NCBI GenBank assembly: GCA_905236815.1
Contig: CAJOPE010000109.1
Location: 1 to 43,223, forward strand
DNA from: an uncultured Prevotella sp.
GTDB lineage: Bacteria; Bacteroidota; Bacteroidia; Bacteroidales; Bacteroidaceae
Length of the DNA: 43,223 bases
Reading direction: 5' to 3'
A model generated the notes under the pieces. The model did no database searches and was not told the DNA's origin. It was given only the letters and a program-made list of their open reading frames with translations. Positions within the stretch are counted from its first letter, which is position 1; every line of letters starts with the position of its first letter. This document shows positions 6,980 through 14,475 of this stretch, piece after piece. Position numbers and translations under genes: made by a program.

Positions 6980-9085
6980 TTATAACCCTTTCATAGTGAG
7001 GCTGATGCGATGACGACGACTATCGACTTCCACCACCTTCACTCTAACGTGCTGATGTAGTTTCACTACCTCGGTAGGATCCTTTACGTAGTGGTCGCTC
7101 AGCTGACTGATATGTACCAGTCCATCTTGATGAACACCGATATCTACAAAGGCACCGAAGTTGGTAATGTTGGTGATGATACCTGGCAATTCCATACCAG
7201 GAATCAAATCCTCAGGAGTATGCACATTCTTGTCGAATTCGAATACCTCAATCTTGTCGCGTGGATCCAATCCTGGTTTCTCCAACTCCTTCATAATATC
7301 CTTTAGAGTAGGGATACCTATCTCCTCAGTAACATATTTCTTGATATCAATCTTCTTTCGCTCCTCAGCATTTTTGATAAGATCAATCACCTTGCATCCA
7401 CAGTCTTTAGCCATTTGTTCCACTACCTTGTAGCTTTCTGGGTGAACAGCAGAGTTGTCGAGTGGATTCTTAGCTCCTGGAATTCGAAGGAAACCTGCAC
7501 ACTGCTCGAAGGCAGAAGGACCTAAGCGAGGTACTTTCTTGAGTTGGGCTCTGGAAGTGAAAGCTCCATTTTCCTTGCGGTAATTAACGATGTTCTGAGC
7601 TAGGGAAGGACCCAAACCACTGACGTAGGTAAGCAGATGCTTGCTGGCTGTATTCACGTTCACGCCAACAGAGTTCACGCAGAGTTCCACCGTTGTATCA
7701 AGCGATTTCTTCAACTGCGACTGGTCCACATCATGCTGATACTGTCCCACACCGATGCTCTTTGGATCAATCTTTACCAATTCGGCAAGAGGGTCCATCA
7801 ATCTTCTGGCGATGCTCACAGCACCTCTCACGGTTACATCCTCCTCAGGGAATTCCTCTCGGGCAGTCTCTGATGCTGAATAAACAGAAGCACCATCCTC
7901 AGAGACCACAAAGATTTGAACTTCGTGATCAAAGGTCAAATTGTGGATAAAATCGGAGGACTCTCGAGAGTAAGTTCCATTACCGATAGCGATGGCTTCA
8001 AGTTTATAGTCCTTTACCAATTTAAGCAGTTGCTTACCTGCGCTTTCAGGCTGACGTGCGATGTGAGCCACCTCGTGATGCAGCAGATTGCCTTGAGCGT
8101 CCAGACACACAATCTTGCAACCTGTTCGGATACCTGGGTCGACACCCAATACTCGTTTTTGTCCAAGAGGAGCTGCTAATAAAAGCTGCTTCAAGTTCTC
8201 TGCAAAAACCTCGATGGCTTCCTCATCGGCTTGTTCCTTGCTGGAAGTAGTGAACTCGGTTTCCATAGATGGCTTGATGAGACGCTTGAATGAGTCTTCG
8301 ATTGCTTCGCTCACATACTTATTATACTTATAGTTTCGCTTGATACGGTCGGTACATTCATCGTCATCTGCAGAGATGCTAACACGAAGAATGCCCTCGT
8401 TCTCACCACGACGCATAGCCAGCAGACGATGAGAAGTACAACGCTTCAACGGTTCACTCCAATCGAAATAATCGCTGTATTTCTGTGCTTTCTCATCCTC
8501 CTTCATTTTGGCAATCACCTTTGATGTGATGATTGCCTCTCGGCGATATACAGAGCGGACACTCTGACGAACACGCTCATCCTCGCTTACCATTTCGGCA
8601 ATGATATCCTCTGCACCATGAATGGCATCATCAACAGATTTTACCTCACCTTTCACGAAGCGTTCAGCAGAGCCTTCAACATCTCTAACCTGGTTGAGCA
8701 TAATCATCATAGCCAGAGGTTCCAAACCATGTTCTCTTGCAATCTGCGCACGAGTGCGGCGCTTTGGCTTGTAAGGCAGATAGATATCCTCCAACTCGCT
8801 AGACTCCCAGGAATTCTCGATGCGTTTCTTCAACTCATCCTTCAGCTTTCCCTGATCCTCGATCGACTTCAGAATAGTTTCCTTACGCTTGGCAAGTTCC
8901 TTCAGCTTGTCATTGAGTTCCGAGATCTTTGCAATCTGCACCTCGTCCATATTGCCAGTTTTCTCCTTGCGATAACGAGCGATAAAAGGAATTGTCGCTC
9001 CCTCATCCAATAATGAGAGAACGGCATCAACATTTCGGGCAACCAAATTGAGGTCGCCCGATATCTTATTCGTAAATTGATTCAT
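6980..9085 (-). CDS. tex: Tex family S1 RNA-binding transcription accessory protein
   Basis: A 701-aa cytosolic nucleic-acid-binding protein related to Spt6 and implicated in transcription in other bacteria. In order: an N-terminal helical region (IPFIARYRKEKTG near residue 33); the YqgF/RNase H-like core starting GVDPGIRTGCKIVCLD (around 325); helix-hairpin-helix repeats (VGVNVNTASKHLL and NYRKENGAF); and a C-terminal S1 domain (GIITNITNFGAFVDIG to VHISQLSD). Its ATG shares one base with the stop of the flavoprotein gene upstream (TAATG), implying translational coupling. The length is near the family norm. Confidence 0.95.
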   Translation of the reverse strand: MNQFTNKISGDLNLVARNVDAVLSLLDEGATIPFIARYRKEKTGNMDEVQIAKISELNDKLKELAKRKETILKSIEDQGKLKDELKKRIENSWESSELEDIYLPYKPKRRTRAQIAREHGLEPLAMMIMLNQVRDVEGSAERFVKGEVKSVDDAIHGAEDIIAEMVSEDERVRQSVRSVYRREAIITSKVIAKMKEDEKAQKYSDYFDWSEPLKRCTSHRLLAMRRGENEGILRVSISADDDECTDRIKRNYKYNKYVSEAIEDSFKRLIKPSMETEFTTSSKEQADEEAIEVFAENLKQLLLAAPLGQKRVLGVDPGIRTGCKIVCLDAQGNLLHHEVAHIARQPESAGKQLLKLVKDYKLEAIAIGNGTYSRESSDFIHNLTFDHEVQIFVVSEDGASVYSASETAREEFPEEDVTVRGAVSIARRLMDPLAELVKIDPKSIGVGQYQHDVDQSQLKKSLDTTVELCVNSVGVNVNTASKHLLTYVSGLGPSLAQNIVNYRKENGAFTSRAQLKKVPRLGPSAFEQCAGFLRIPGAKNPLDNSAVHPESYKVVEQMAKDCGCKVIDLIKNAEERKKIDIKKYVTEEIGIPTLKDIMKELEKPGLDPRDKIEVFEFDKNVHTPEDLIPGMELPGIITNITNFGAFVDIGVHQDGLVHISQLSDHYVKDPTEVVKLHQHVRVKVVEVDSRRHRISLTMKGL

Positions 9086-9711
9086 TATCTGATAAAGTTC
9101 ATTTTGTCCCAGCCATCCTCGGCTTCAGGCTTGTCGTTGGCGCCATTAGCATGGAATTTCTTCAGCATGAAAGCCATGTTGTGGGCAAGAGTGCGCATAG
9201 TCTGCATACCTTCACGATCGAGTGCCGACTCACCAGGAGCAGCACCATAAGAAATGTTCCAATACTGAGAGGTGACAATCGGCATGCTCATCATCTCGAA
9301 CATCATGTTCATTGTCTGATAAGCAACATCCGCACCACCACGACGGCAAACGGCAACATTAGCTACAGGTTTGTACTTGAAGTTGGCACCATTGCTATAG
9401 AGCAGTCGCTGGCAGAGGGAGAAAACGGCACCATTTGGCACACCATAATAAACTGGAGAGCCAAAAACAAAAGCATCAGCCTCCTCGGCCTTAGCCGATA
9501 TGGTGTTGCAGATATCATCATCGAAAGCACAACGGCCATTGCCATTCTTCTTGCAGGCACCGCAGTTGATACAGTTGCGAACTACCTTCTTGCCGATGCT
9601 TACGATTTCGGTTTCTATGCCTTCTGCCTCGAGTGTCTTAGCTACCTCGGCAAGTGCAGTATAAGTATTTCCCTCTTTGTTGGGACTTCCATTTACCAAT
9701 AAAACTTTCAT
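9085..9711 (-). CDS. Flavodoxin-fold NAD(P)H-dependent oxidoreductase with Fe-S motif
   Basis: A 208-aa protein. The N-terminus (KVLLVNGSPNKEGNTYTAL) is an FMN-binding flavodoxin-like fold. Cys47, Cys50, Cys53 and Cys61 form CX2CX2CX7C, the compact cluster motif of iron-sulfur flavoproteins. GSPVYYGVPNG is the second FMN-phosphate region. It likely passes electrons from NAD(P)H or ferredoxin to an unknown acceptor. It lies 18 nt after a YbjQ-like gene and overlaps tex by one base, so all three are probably one transcript. Confidence 0.88.
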   Translation of the reverse strand: MKVLLVNGSPNKEGNTYTALAEVAKTLEAEGIETEIVSIGKKVVRNCINCGACKKNGNGRCAFDDDICNTISAKAEEADAFVFGSPVYYGVPNGAVFSLCQRLLYSNGANFKYKPVANVAVCRRGGADVAYQTMNMMFEMMSMPIVTSQYWNISYGAAPGESALDREGMQTMRTLAHNMAFMLKKFHANGANDKPEAEDGWDKMNFIR

Positions 9712-9729
9712 AACGGTTTTGTCTATTAA

Positions 9730-10047
9730 TTATAATCTTACTGCTGTGCCTGAGCAAGTAACCATCAGCATGGAACCACTCTGGCCAACAGTCTCGTAGT
9801 CGATATCGATACCCACGATAGCGTTAGCTCCCATAGCGGCAGCACGTTCGCCCATCTCTTTCATCGAAGTGTCCTTAGCTTCGCGAAGCACCTGCTCATA
9901 GCTTCCACTTCGACCACCAATAATGTCTCGAATGCTTGCAAAGAAATCTTTGAAAACATTGGCACCAATAATTGTTTCACCAGTTACTACACCCTTGTAT
10001 TCCAAAATAGGGTGACCTTCGATTGTTGGGGTTGTTGAATAAACCAT
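9730..10047 (-). CDS. YbjQ/UPF0145 family protein
   Basis: A 105-aa small protein with the family hallmarks [19 protein letters not shown] and [20 protein letters not shown]. The family is widespread and sometimes called a heavy-metal-binding domain; it forms pentamers in solved members, but its function is not established. There is no signal peptide and it is full length. It precedes the Fe-S flavoprotein gene by 18 nt. Confidence 0.9.
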   Translation of the reverse strand: MVYSTTPTIEGHPILEYKGVVTGETIIGANVFKDFFASIRDIIGGRSGSYEQVLREAKDTSMKEMGERAAAMGANAIVGIDIDYETVGQSGSMLMVTCSGTAVRL

Positions 10048-10071
10048 AGTTGTGTTTTGATTAGAATGTTA

Positions 10072-10320
10072 TTATATAGAATCGGCTGCGTTACGCAAAC
10101 GATTTGATAGATCTATTAGAGCACCTTTCAAGGTTGCAAGTTCCTCTTCTGAGAAGTTGGTAGGTTTACCATTTCCGTCGATACCGTTCATTTTATGGTA
10201 TAGCCAGCTATTACTTTTCCCAAAATAAGTTCTGCTAATATCTGACCAAGAAACAGCAACTAATACGTCTGCCATTTTTTGTTTCATACTTACATTTTTC
10301 TTTTCTAAAATAGCTTCCAT
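10072..10320 (-). CDS. Small protein resembling DUF5053
   Basis: An 82-aa cytosolic protein with the stretch YFGKSNSWLYHKMNGIDGNGKPTNFS followed by a helical LATLKGALIDLSNRLRNAAD segment. From memory this matches DUF5053, a Bacteroidota-specific family of unknown role. The SNSWLYHKMNG helix looks like a helix-turn-helix recognition segment, so DNA binding is possible but unproven. It follows a 51-aa gene by 22 nt; both probably use the promoter and palindromes at 10513-10568. Confidence 0.65.
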   Translation of the reverse strand: MEAILEKKNVSMKQKMADVLVAVSWSDISRTYFGKSNSWLYHKMNGIDGNGKPTNFSEEELATLKGALIDLSNRLRNAADSI

Positions 10321-10342
10321 AATTTTCCGTTTTTAGTTATAA

Positions 10343-10498
10343 TTAATCCTCAAGAGGTTCATCCAACATTTCTGCATATAGCATATTCAGATAAAAACGT
10401 ATGTTGGGTTCTCCGTTAGGATAACTACGTTTATAGTTGCGTAGGGTTTCTATAAAGTCAAACTCCTTTTCTGACAATTCTAATGTATATATTGTCAT
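10343..10498 (-). CDS. Tiny acidic protein, function unknown
   Basis: A 51-aa protein (MTIYTLELSEKEFDFIETL to MLDEPLED). The ATG at 10498 is chosen because a TACATTTG promoter box lies 14 nt upstream, within the longer 66-aa reading. The acidic tail and helical middle recall ribbon-helix-helix or antitoxin-sized proteins, but no family is recognised. It pairs with the DUF5053-like gene downstream. Confidence 0.55.
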   Translation of the reverse strand: MTIYTLELSEKEFDFIETLRNYKRSYPNGEPNIRFYLNMLYAEMLDEPLED

Positions 10499-10512
10499 TT
10501 TCTTGTTGGTTA

Positions 10513-10520
10513 CAAATGTA
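10513..10520 (-). promoter_or_regulatory. Promoter -7 box of two small genes (TACATTTG)
   Basis: Minus-strand TAnnTTTG box upstream of the 51-aa gene; the palindrome at 10522-10535 abuts its upstream edge. Confidence 0.5.
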
Positions 10521-10521
10521 A

Positions 10522-10568
10522 TACGAAAAATCGTACTATGCAAGTTTTTAAGTATGAAAAAACGTATT
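10522..10568. promoter_or_regulatory. Operator-like palindromes upstream of small genes
   Basis: TACGA-AAAA-TCGTA (10522-10535) is a perfect dyad beside the -7 box. A second, looser copy (GTATGAAAAAACGTAT, about 10552-10567) follows 17 nt on, and AATACG at 10520-10525 is mirrored by CGTATT at 10563-10568. The placement is that of a repressor site for the promoter at 10513-10520; binding is inference. Confidence 0.45.
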
Positions 10569-10594
10569 ATTAGTTCTTTTTTATATTCTATAGA

Positions 10595-10630
10595 AATGGG
10601 ATGAACTTTATTTAATCAGTTCATCCCATT
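10595..10630 (-). terminator. Terminator overlapping end of HAD gene
   Basis: Perfect 13-bp stem (10595-10607 with 10618-10630) with a 10-nt loop. The 3' end and stop codon of the HAD gene (10610-10608) lie inside the hairpin. Confidence 0.7.
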
Positions 10631-11351
10631 CATTGACAAATTCTGTCATTTTATGATAGAGTAAATTTGCTCCCTCATCCGATAGGGCTGTATCTGGCAG
10701 AGGTCCGCTGTTCACAGCTACTGTGAATATATCAGCAGCAACGCCAGCCCGCACTCCCAATGGAGCATTTTCTACAACGATTCCTTCCCATGGCATCAGG
10801 TTGCCGGCTTTCTTCAGGCCCATCTGGTATGGATCAGGATTTGGCTTGCCTCGCTTTACGTCGTAGGCGGTAACGATATGATCCTCATCGAGGAATTCAC
10901 CAAAGTCATTAAGCAATCGGTTGATGAGAGGTCGCTGACCACTTCCGGTAACCACGCCGATCTGAAGTCCGCTTGCCTTGATTTTTCTCATCAAGTCGAT
11001 AGCTCCATCAAAGATTTCAGCAACAGGTAGTTTATGGAAATGCTGTGTCTTCACATCATACATTTTCTGGGCTTCAGCCTCGTCGATGTCTCTTCCTTGC
11101 TGCTGCTTTACGAAATAGCGGATGGTATCAACACCTCTGGCTCCTTCGGTGGCATAGGCATCGGCTGCGGTCATGTGGATATCGAATTCTTTCATAGACT
11201 GCTGCCATGCAATGGAATGGTTAGGCATACTGTTATAGAGCACACCGTCCATATCAAAGAGAACTACCTTTGGGTTGAAATTGAAAGGGAGATTACTTGA
11301 TTTGCTATGGTCCTTGTTGTATTTAGCGATTGCTTCTTTTATTCTACTCAT
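10608..11351 (-). CDS. HAD superfamily phosphatase/phosphomutase, beta-PGM-like
   Basis: A 247-aa haloacid-dehalogenase hydrolase of cap type C1. Motif I FDMDGVL has the nucleophile Asp33 and Asp35. Motif II is VTGSGQ, motif III Lys is in RGKPNPDPY, and motif IV VENAPLG has Glu-Asn in place of the usual Glu-Asp. The substrate, probably a sugar phosphate, cannot be told. The first 20 or so residues (MSRIKEAIAKYNKDHSKSSN) are an extra N-terminal helix not needed for the fold. It is a single gene lying after the pgi terminator. Confidence 0.88.
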   Translation of the reverse strand: MSRIKEAIAKYNKDHSKSSNLPFNFNPKVVLFDMDGVLYNSMPNHSIAWQQSMKEFDIHMTAADAYATEGARGVDTIRYFVKQQQGRDIDEAEAQKMYDVKTQHFHKLPVAEIFDGAIDLMRKIKASGLQIGVVTGSGQRPLINRLLNDFGEFLDEDHIVTAYDVKRGKPNPDPYQMGLKKAGNLMPWEGIVVENAPLGVRAGVAADIFTVAVNSGPLPDTALSDEGANLLYHKMTEFVNEWDELIK

Positions 11352-11393
11352 CTTTTTACCTGAAAAGGCGATTGCGTCCTTTATATATAAATA

Positions 11394-11426
11394 GGTGGAT
11401 GTGCCCTTTGAAAAGACACATCCACT
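11394..11426 (-). terminator. Terminator of pgi
   Basis: GTGGATGTG/CACATCCAC stem (11395-11403 with 11417-11425) with a 13-nt loop, about 40 nt past the pgi stop. The following T tract on the minus strand is weak. Confidence 0.6.
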
Positions 11427-11466
11427 TTATCATTTTCCATTCACTCATCCTTCGATGAGGCTGGAT

Positions 11467-12828
11467 TTATTTCTCCTTAGCGAGTCTTTCCTGGATAGCC
11501 TTGCTGTCAGCCTCGTAACCTGGCTTGTTGAGAAGAGCGAACATGTTCTTCTTGTAAGCCTCTACACCTGGCTGGTTGAATGCGTTAACCTCCTGGATGT
11601 TACCAGAGATACCACAAGCCATCTCGAAGAAGTAAATGAGCTGACCGAGGTAGTATTCGTTGAGCTCTGGCAAGCTTACGCGGAAGTTAGGAACACCACC
11701 ATCTACGTGAGCCAAGCGAGTACCGAGCTCTGCCATCTTGTTAACCTCATCCACGCGCTTACCCTCGAGGAAGTTCAAGCCATCGAGATTCTCATCGTCG
11801 TGAGGGAAGAGCAACTTCTTGTTAGGCTGCTCGATAGAGATAACAGTCTCGAAGATAGAACGCTCGCCTTCCTGAATCCACTGACCCATAGAGTGAAGGT
11901 CGGTAGTGAAGTCGCAGCCAGCAGGGAAGATACCCTTGTTGTCCTTACCCTCGCTCTCTCCGTAGAGCTGCTTCCACCATTCAGCGATGTAGTGGAGTTT
12001 TGGCTGGAAGTCGGCGATGATCTCGATCTTCTTGCCTTCCTCCTTATAGAGAGCCTGACGGATAGCAGCATACTGAGCAGAGATGTTCTCCTCGAAAGGA
12101 ACGTCGAAGCCTGTAGCCTTCTCCATATCCTGAGCACCCTTTACAAGTGCCTTGATGTCGAAACCTGCTACTGCGATAGGGAGCAAGCCAACTGGAGTGA
12201 GAACAGAGAAACGACCACCTACATTGTCTGGAATAACGAATGTCTTGTAGCCTTCCTTGTCAGCGCAAGTACGTGCAGCACCCTTCTTGGCATCGGTTAC
12301 AGCAACGATAACGTCCTTAGCCTCTGCCTTGCCACGCTGCTCTTCGCACTGCTTCTTGAGCAGACGGAAAGTGAGGGCAGTTTCGGTAGTAGTACCTGAT
12401 TTTGAAATATTGATAACACCAAACTTCTTGTTCTTCAAATAGTCGGTAAGTTCAGCGAGGTAGTCCTCACCAATGTTGTTACCTGCGAAGAGGATGTTTG
12501 GATTCTTTGTGTCGTCGTTAACAAGCCATGCGAAAGCGTTACCGAGAGCCTCGATTACGGCACGGGCACCAAGATAGGAGCCACCGATACCTGCAACCAC
12601 TACGCACTCGCACTTTTCACGCAAAGTGTTTGCTGTAGCCTGAATTTCGTTGAGGAATTCCTCTGTTGTCTCTGATGGAAGGTTGATCCATCCGAGGAAA
12701 TCGTTACCTGGACAGGTGCCATTCTTCAATGCTTCCTGAGCAGCCTTTACCTTTGGCTCGTAAGCCTTAACTACGCCGTCCTTAAGAAACTGGGCAGCCT
12801 TTGTAATGTCTAAGCTGATATTTTTCAT
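11467..12828 (-). CDS. pgi: Glucose-6-phosphate isomerase
   Basis: A 453-aa cytosolic enzyme interconverting glucose-6-phosphate and fructose-6-phosphate. The length fits the short bacterial type. [11 protein letters not shown] and [11 protein letters not shown] (phosphate-binding SIS domain) and the signature [16 protein letters not shown] are intact, and a [15 protein letters not shown] box near the C-terminus carries the catalytic Lys. It starts 17 nt after the gpsA stop, so the genes are presumably co-transcribed. Confidence 0.97.
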   Translation of the reverse strand: MKNISLDITKAAQFLKDGVVKAYEPKVKAAQEALKNGTCPGNDFLGWINLPSETTEEFLNEIQATANTLREKCECVVVAGIGGSYLGARAVIEALGNAFAWLVNDDTKNPNILFAGNNIGEDYLAELTDYLKNKKFGVINISKSGTTTETALTFRLLKKQCEEQRGKAEAKDVIVAVTDAKKGAARTCADKEGYKTFVIPDNVGGRFSVLTPVGLLPIAVAGFDIKALVKGAQDMEKATGFDVPFEENISAQYAAIRQALYKEEGKKIEIIADFQPKLHYIAEWWKQLYGESEGKDNKGIFPAGCDFTTDLHSMGQWIQEGERSIFETVISIEQPNKKLLFPHDDENLDGLNFLEGKRVDEVNKMAELGTRLAHVDGGVPNFRVSLPELNEYYLGQLIYFFEMACGISGNIQEVNAFNQPGVEAYKKNMFALLNKPGYEADSKAIQERLAKEK

Positions 12829-12845
12829 TATAGTTATTTATTTGC

Positions 12846-13841
12846 TTAGCGGAATGAATCCGTTAACAGTTTAATTTCTATCTGTGGGTTGATGCGTTCA
12901 TACAGTATATTGTAAACGGCATCAAGAATAGGCATATTCACATGCATGTGTCGATTGATTTCCTTCATGCACTTTGTTCCGAAATAGCCCTCCGCAATCA
13001 TTTCCATTTCAATCTGGGCACTCTTCACAGAGTATCCTTTACCTATCATGTTTCCAAAGGTGCGGTTGCGGCTGAAGTTGCTGTAGCCCGTCACCAGAAG
13101 GTCGCCGAGATAGACGCTGTCGTAGATGTTGCGGTCGATAGGATGAACGGTGTTGAGGAATCGGTTCATCTCCTGTACGGCGTTCGAGATGAGCACCGCC
13201 TGGAAGTTGTCGCCATATTGCAGACCATTGCAGATGCCGGCTGCTATGGCATACACATTCTTCAATACAGAAGAATATTCGATACCTATAACATCGCTTG
13301 AGGTTTTTGTTTTGATGAAGTTTGAGGTCAATACCTCGGTAAATGCCTTTGCCTTCTCCTGGTTCTCGCAACCTACGGTGAGGTAGGAGAGGCGTTCCAT
13401 GGCTACCTCCTCGGCATGAGAAGGACCGCCGATGCAGGCGAGATTCTCGTAGGGCACGTCATACACCTGATGGAAATACTCCGAGCAGGCGAGGTCTTCA
13501 TCAGGGACGATACCTTTGATGGCCGTTACGATGAATTTGTTTCGAAGACTCGTCTTGAGTTTTTTGAGATGATTCTTCAGGTATGGCGAAGGGGTTACGA
13601 ATACCAGCGTGTCGTAGGCCTCTGCGATTTTGTTGATGTCGGAAGAGAAGAAAATCTCATTCACATCGAAGCGTGCTGCCATCAGATAGGCAGGGTTGTG
13701 CCCCAATCGCTTGAAGTCTTCGATACGGTCGTCGCGGCGCATATACCATCCGATGTGATGAGTATGGCTCACCACAATCTTGGCAATGGCTGTAGCCCAG
13801 CTGCCGCCACCTATTATCGCTATCTTTCCTACGTTATACAT
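12846..13841 (-). CDS. gpsA: NAD(P)H-dependent glycerol-3-phosphate dehydrogenase
   Basis: A 331-aa cytosolic enzyme making sn-glycerol-3-phosphate for phospholipids from dihydroxyacetone phosphate. GGGSWATA (11-18) is the dinucleotide fold, and IKGI, GGPSHAEEV and SVLKNVYAIAAG, with the catalytic Lys, are conserved. A GGAGG sequence upstream of the ATG belongs to the end of a repeat (13849-13887) rather than to native leader DNA, so the ribosome-binding region of gpsA seems to be supplied by the element. Confidence 0.95.
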   Translation of the reverse strand: MYNVGKIAIIGGGSWATAIAKIVVSHTHHIGWYMRRDDRIEDFKRLGHNPAYLMAARFDVNEIFFSSDINKIAEAYDTLVFVTPSPYLKNHLKKLKTSLRNKFIVTAIKGIVPDEDLACSEYFHQVYDVPYENLACIGGPSHAEEVAMERLSYLTVGCENQEKAKAFTEVLTSNFIKTKTSSDVIGIEYSSVLKNVYAIAAGICNGLQYGDNFQAVLISNAVQEMNRFLNTVHPIDRNIYDSVYLGDLLVTGYSNFSRNRTFGNMIGKGYSVKSAQIEMEMIAEGYFGTKCMKEINRHMHVNMPILDAVYNILYERINPQIEIKLLTDSFR

Positions 13842-13848
13842 AATCTAA

Positions 13849-13887
13849 ACCCACCTCCGTCTCCTCCCGAGGGGAGGAGGGGTTGAT
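13849..13887. repeat. Left inverted repeat of DUF559 element (39 bp)
   Basis: Begins ACCCACCTCCG and contains the hairpin CTCCTCCC-GA-GGGGAGGAG. It matches the reverse complement of 14435-14473 at 35 of 39 positions. It ends 9 nt from the DUF559 stop and begins 7 nt before the gpsA start codon. Confidence 0.85.
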
Positions 13888-13895
13888 GTGCTTTT

Positions 13896-14275
13896 TTATT
13901 TATCTAGCTCTTCTAGTTTTTCGGAAATCTTATTCAGTACTTCCTCGATGTCTTGAAGAACTTCTTTATTTGTAAATCTTATAACCGTATAGCCCTCTTT
14001 TGCAGCCATGAGGTCCTTTCTTGATCTTTCTCTGGCTGCTCTCCTTCCAGATGATATCCTCCGTCTATTTCCAGGATTAACTTATATTTCAAACATACAA
14101 AGTCGGGAATATATCCATAAACAGGATGTTGTCTTCTGAAATGTACTCCCATTTGGTTGTCCACAAGATAGTGCCAAAGATAACTTTCTGCCTCTGTAGG
14201 ATGATTTCTCATCTCAAGGGCTTTCTCGTGAAGTAGTCTATAGGTTGCTCCATCCGTAGTTTCAAACCGATTCAT
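13896..14275 (-). pseudogene. DUF559 endonuclease-like gene, frameshifted
   Basis: Intact residues 1-90 match the DUF559 family of single-domain PD-(D/E)XK, Vsr-like nucleases: EMRNHPTEAE, FRRQHPVYGYIPDFV (PDF at 57-59) and LILEIDGGYH (Glu69, Asp71). The open frame then stops early at 13979 with an unrelated tail. The expected ending continues in the next frame (MAAKEGYTVIRFTNKEVL to the stop at 13896). The total of 380 nt needs one added base to give about 126 aa, the usual family length, so a 1-nt loss near 14020 is likely unless it is a sequencing error. The gene is enclosed by 39-bp inverted repeats. Confidence 0.75.
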
Positions 14276-14434
14276 ACTTCAATATGTTTTATCAACTAAC
14301 CTTTAATTAAGGAAAAACTATCAAAAAGTATTTCCACTAATTTTTTAAGTATCGTTTTTATAAGTAAATTCCTCAAAATGCCAATGGCAAAGTTCGAAGA
14401 ACGAGCCTATCCGCAAATACAGCGGAAAAAGGAT
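14276..14434. other. Inner spacer of DUF559 element
   Basis: AT-rich sequence between the DUF559 start codon and the right inverted repeat. No conserved promoter box is evident. It presumably holds the leader of the nuclease gene. Confidence 0.3.
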
Positions 14435-14473
14435 ATCAACCTCTCCTCCCTTGGGGAGGAGTCGGAGGTGGGT
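14435..14473. repeat. Right inverted repeat of DUF559 element (39 bp)
   Basis: Reverse complement of 13849-13887 with four mismatches. Its outer end stops 2 nt from the lysS stop codon. Confidence 0.85.
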
Positions 14474-14475
14474 AT

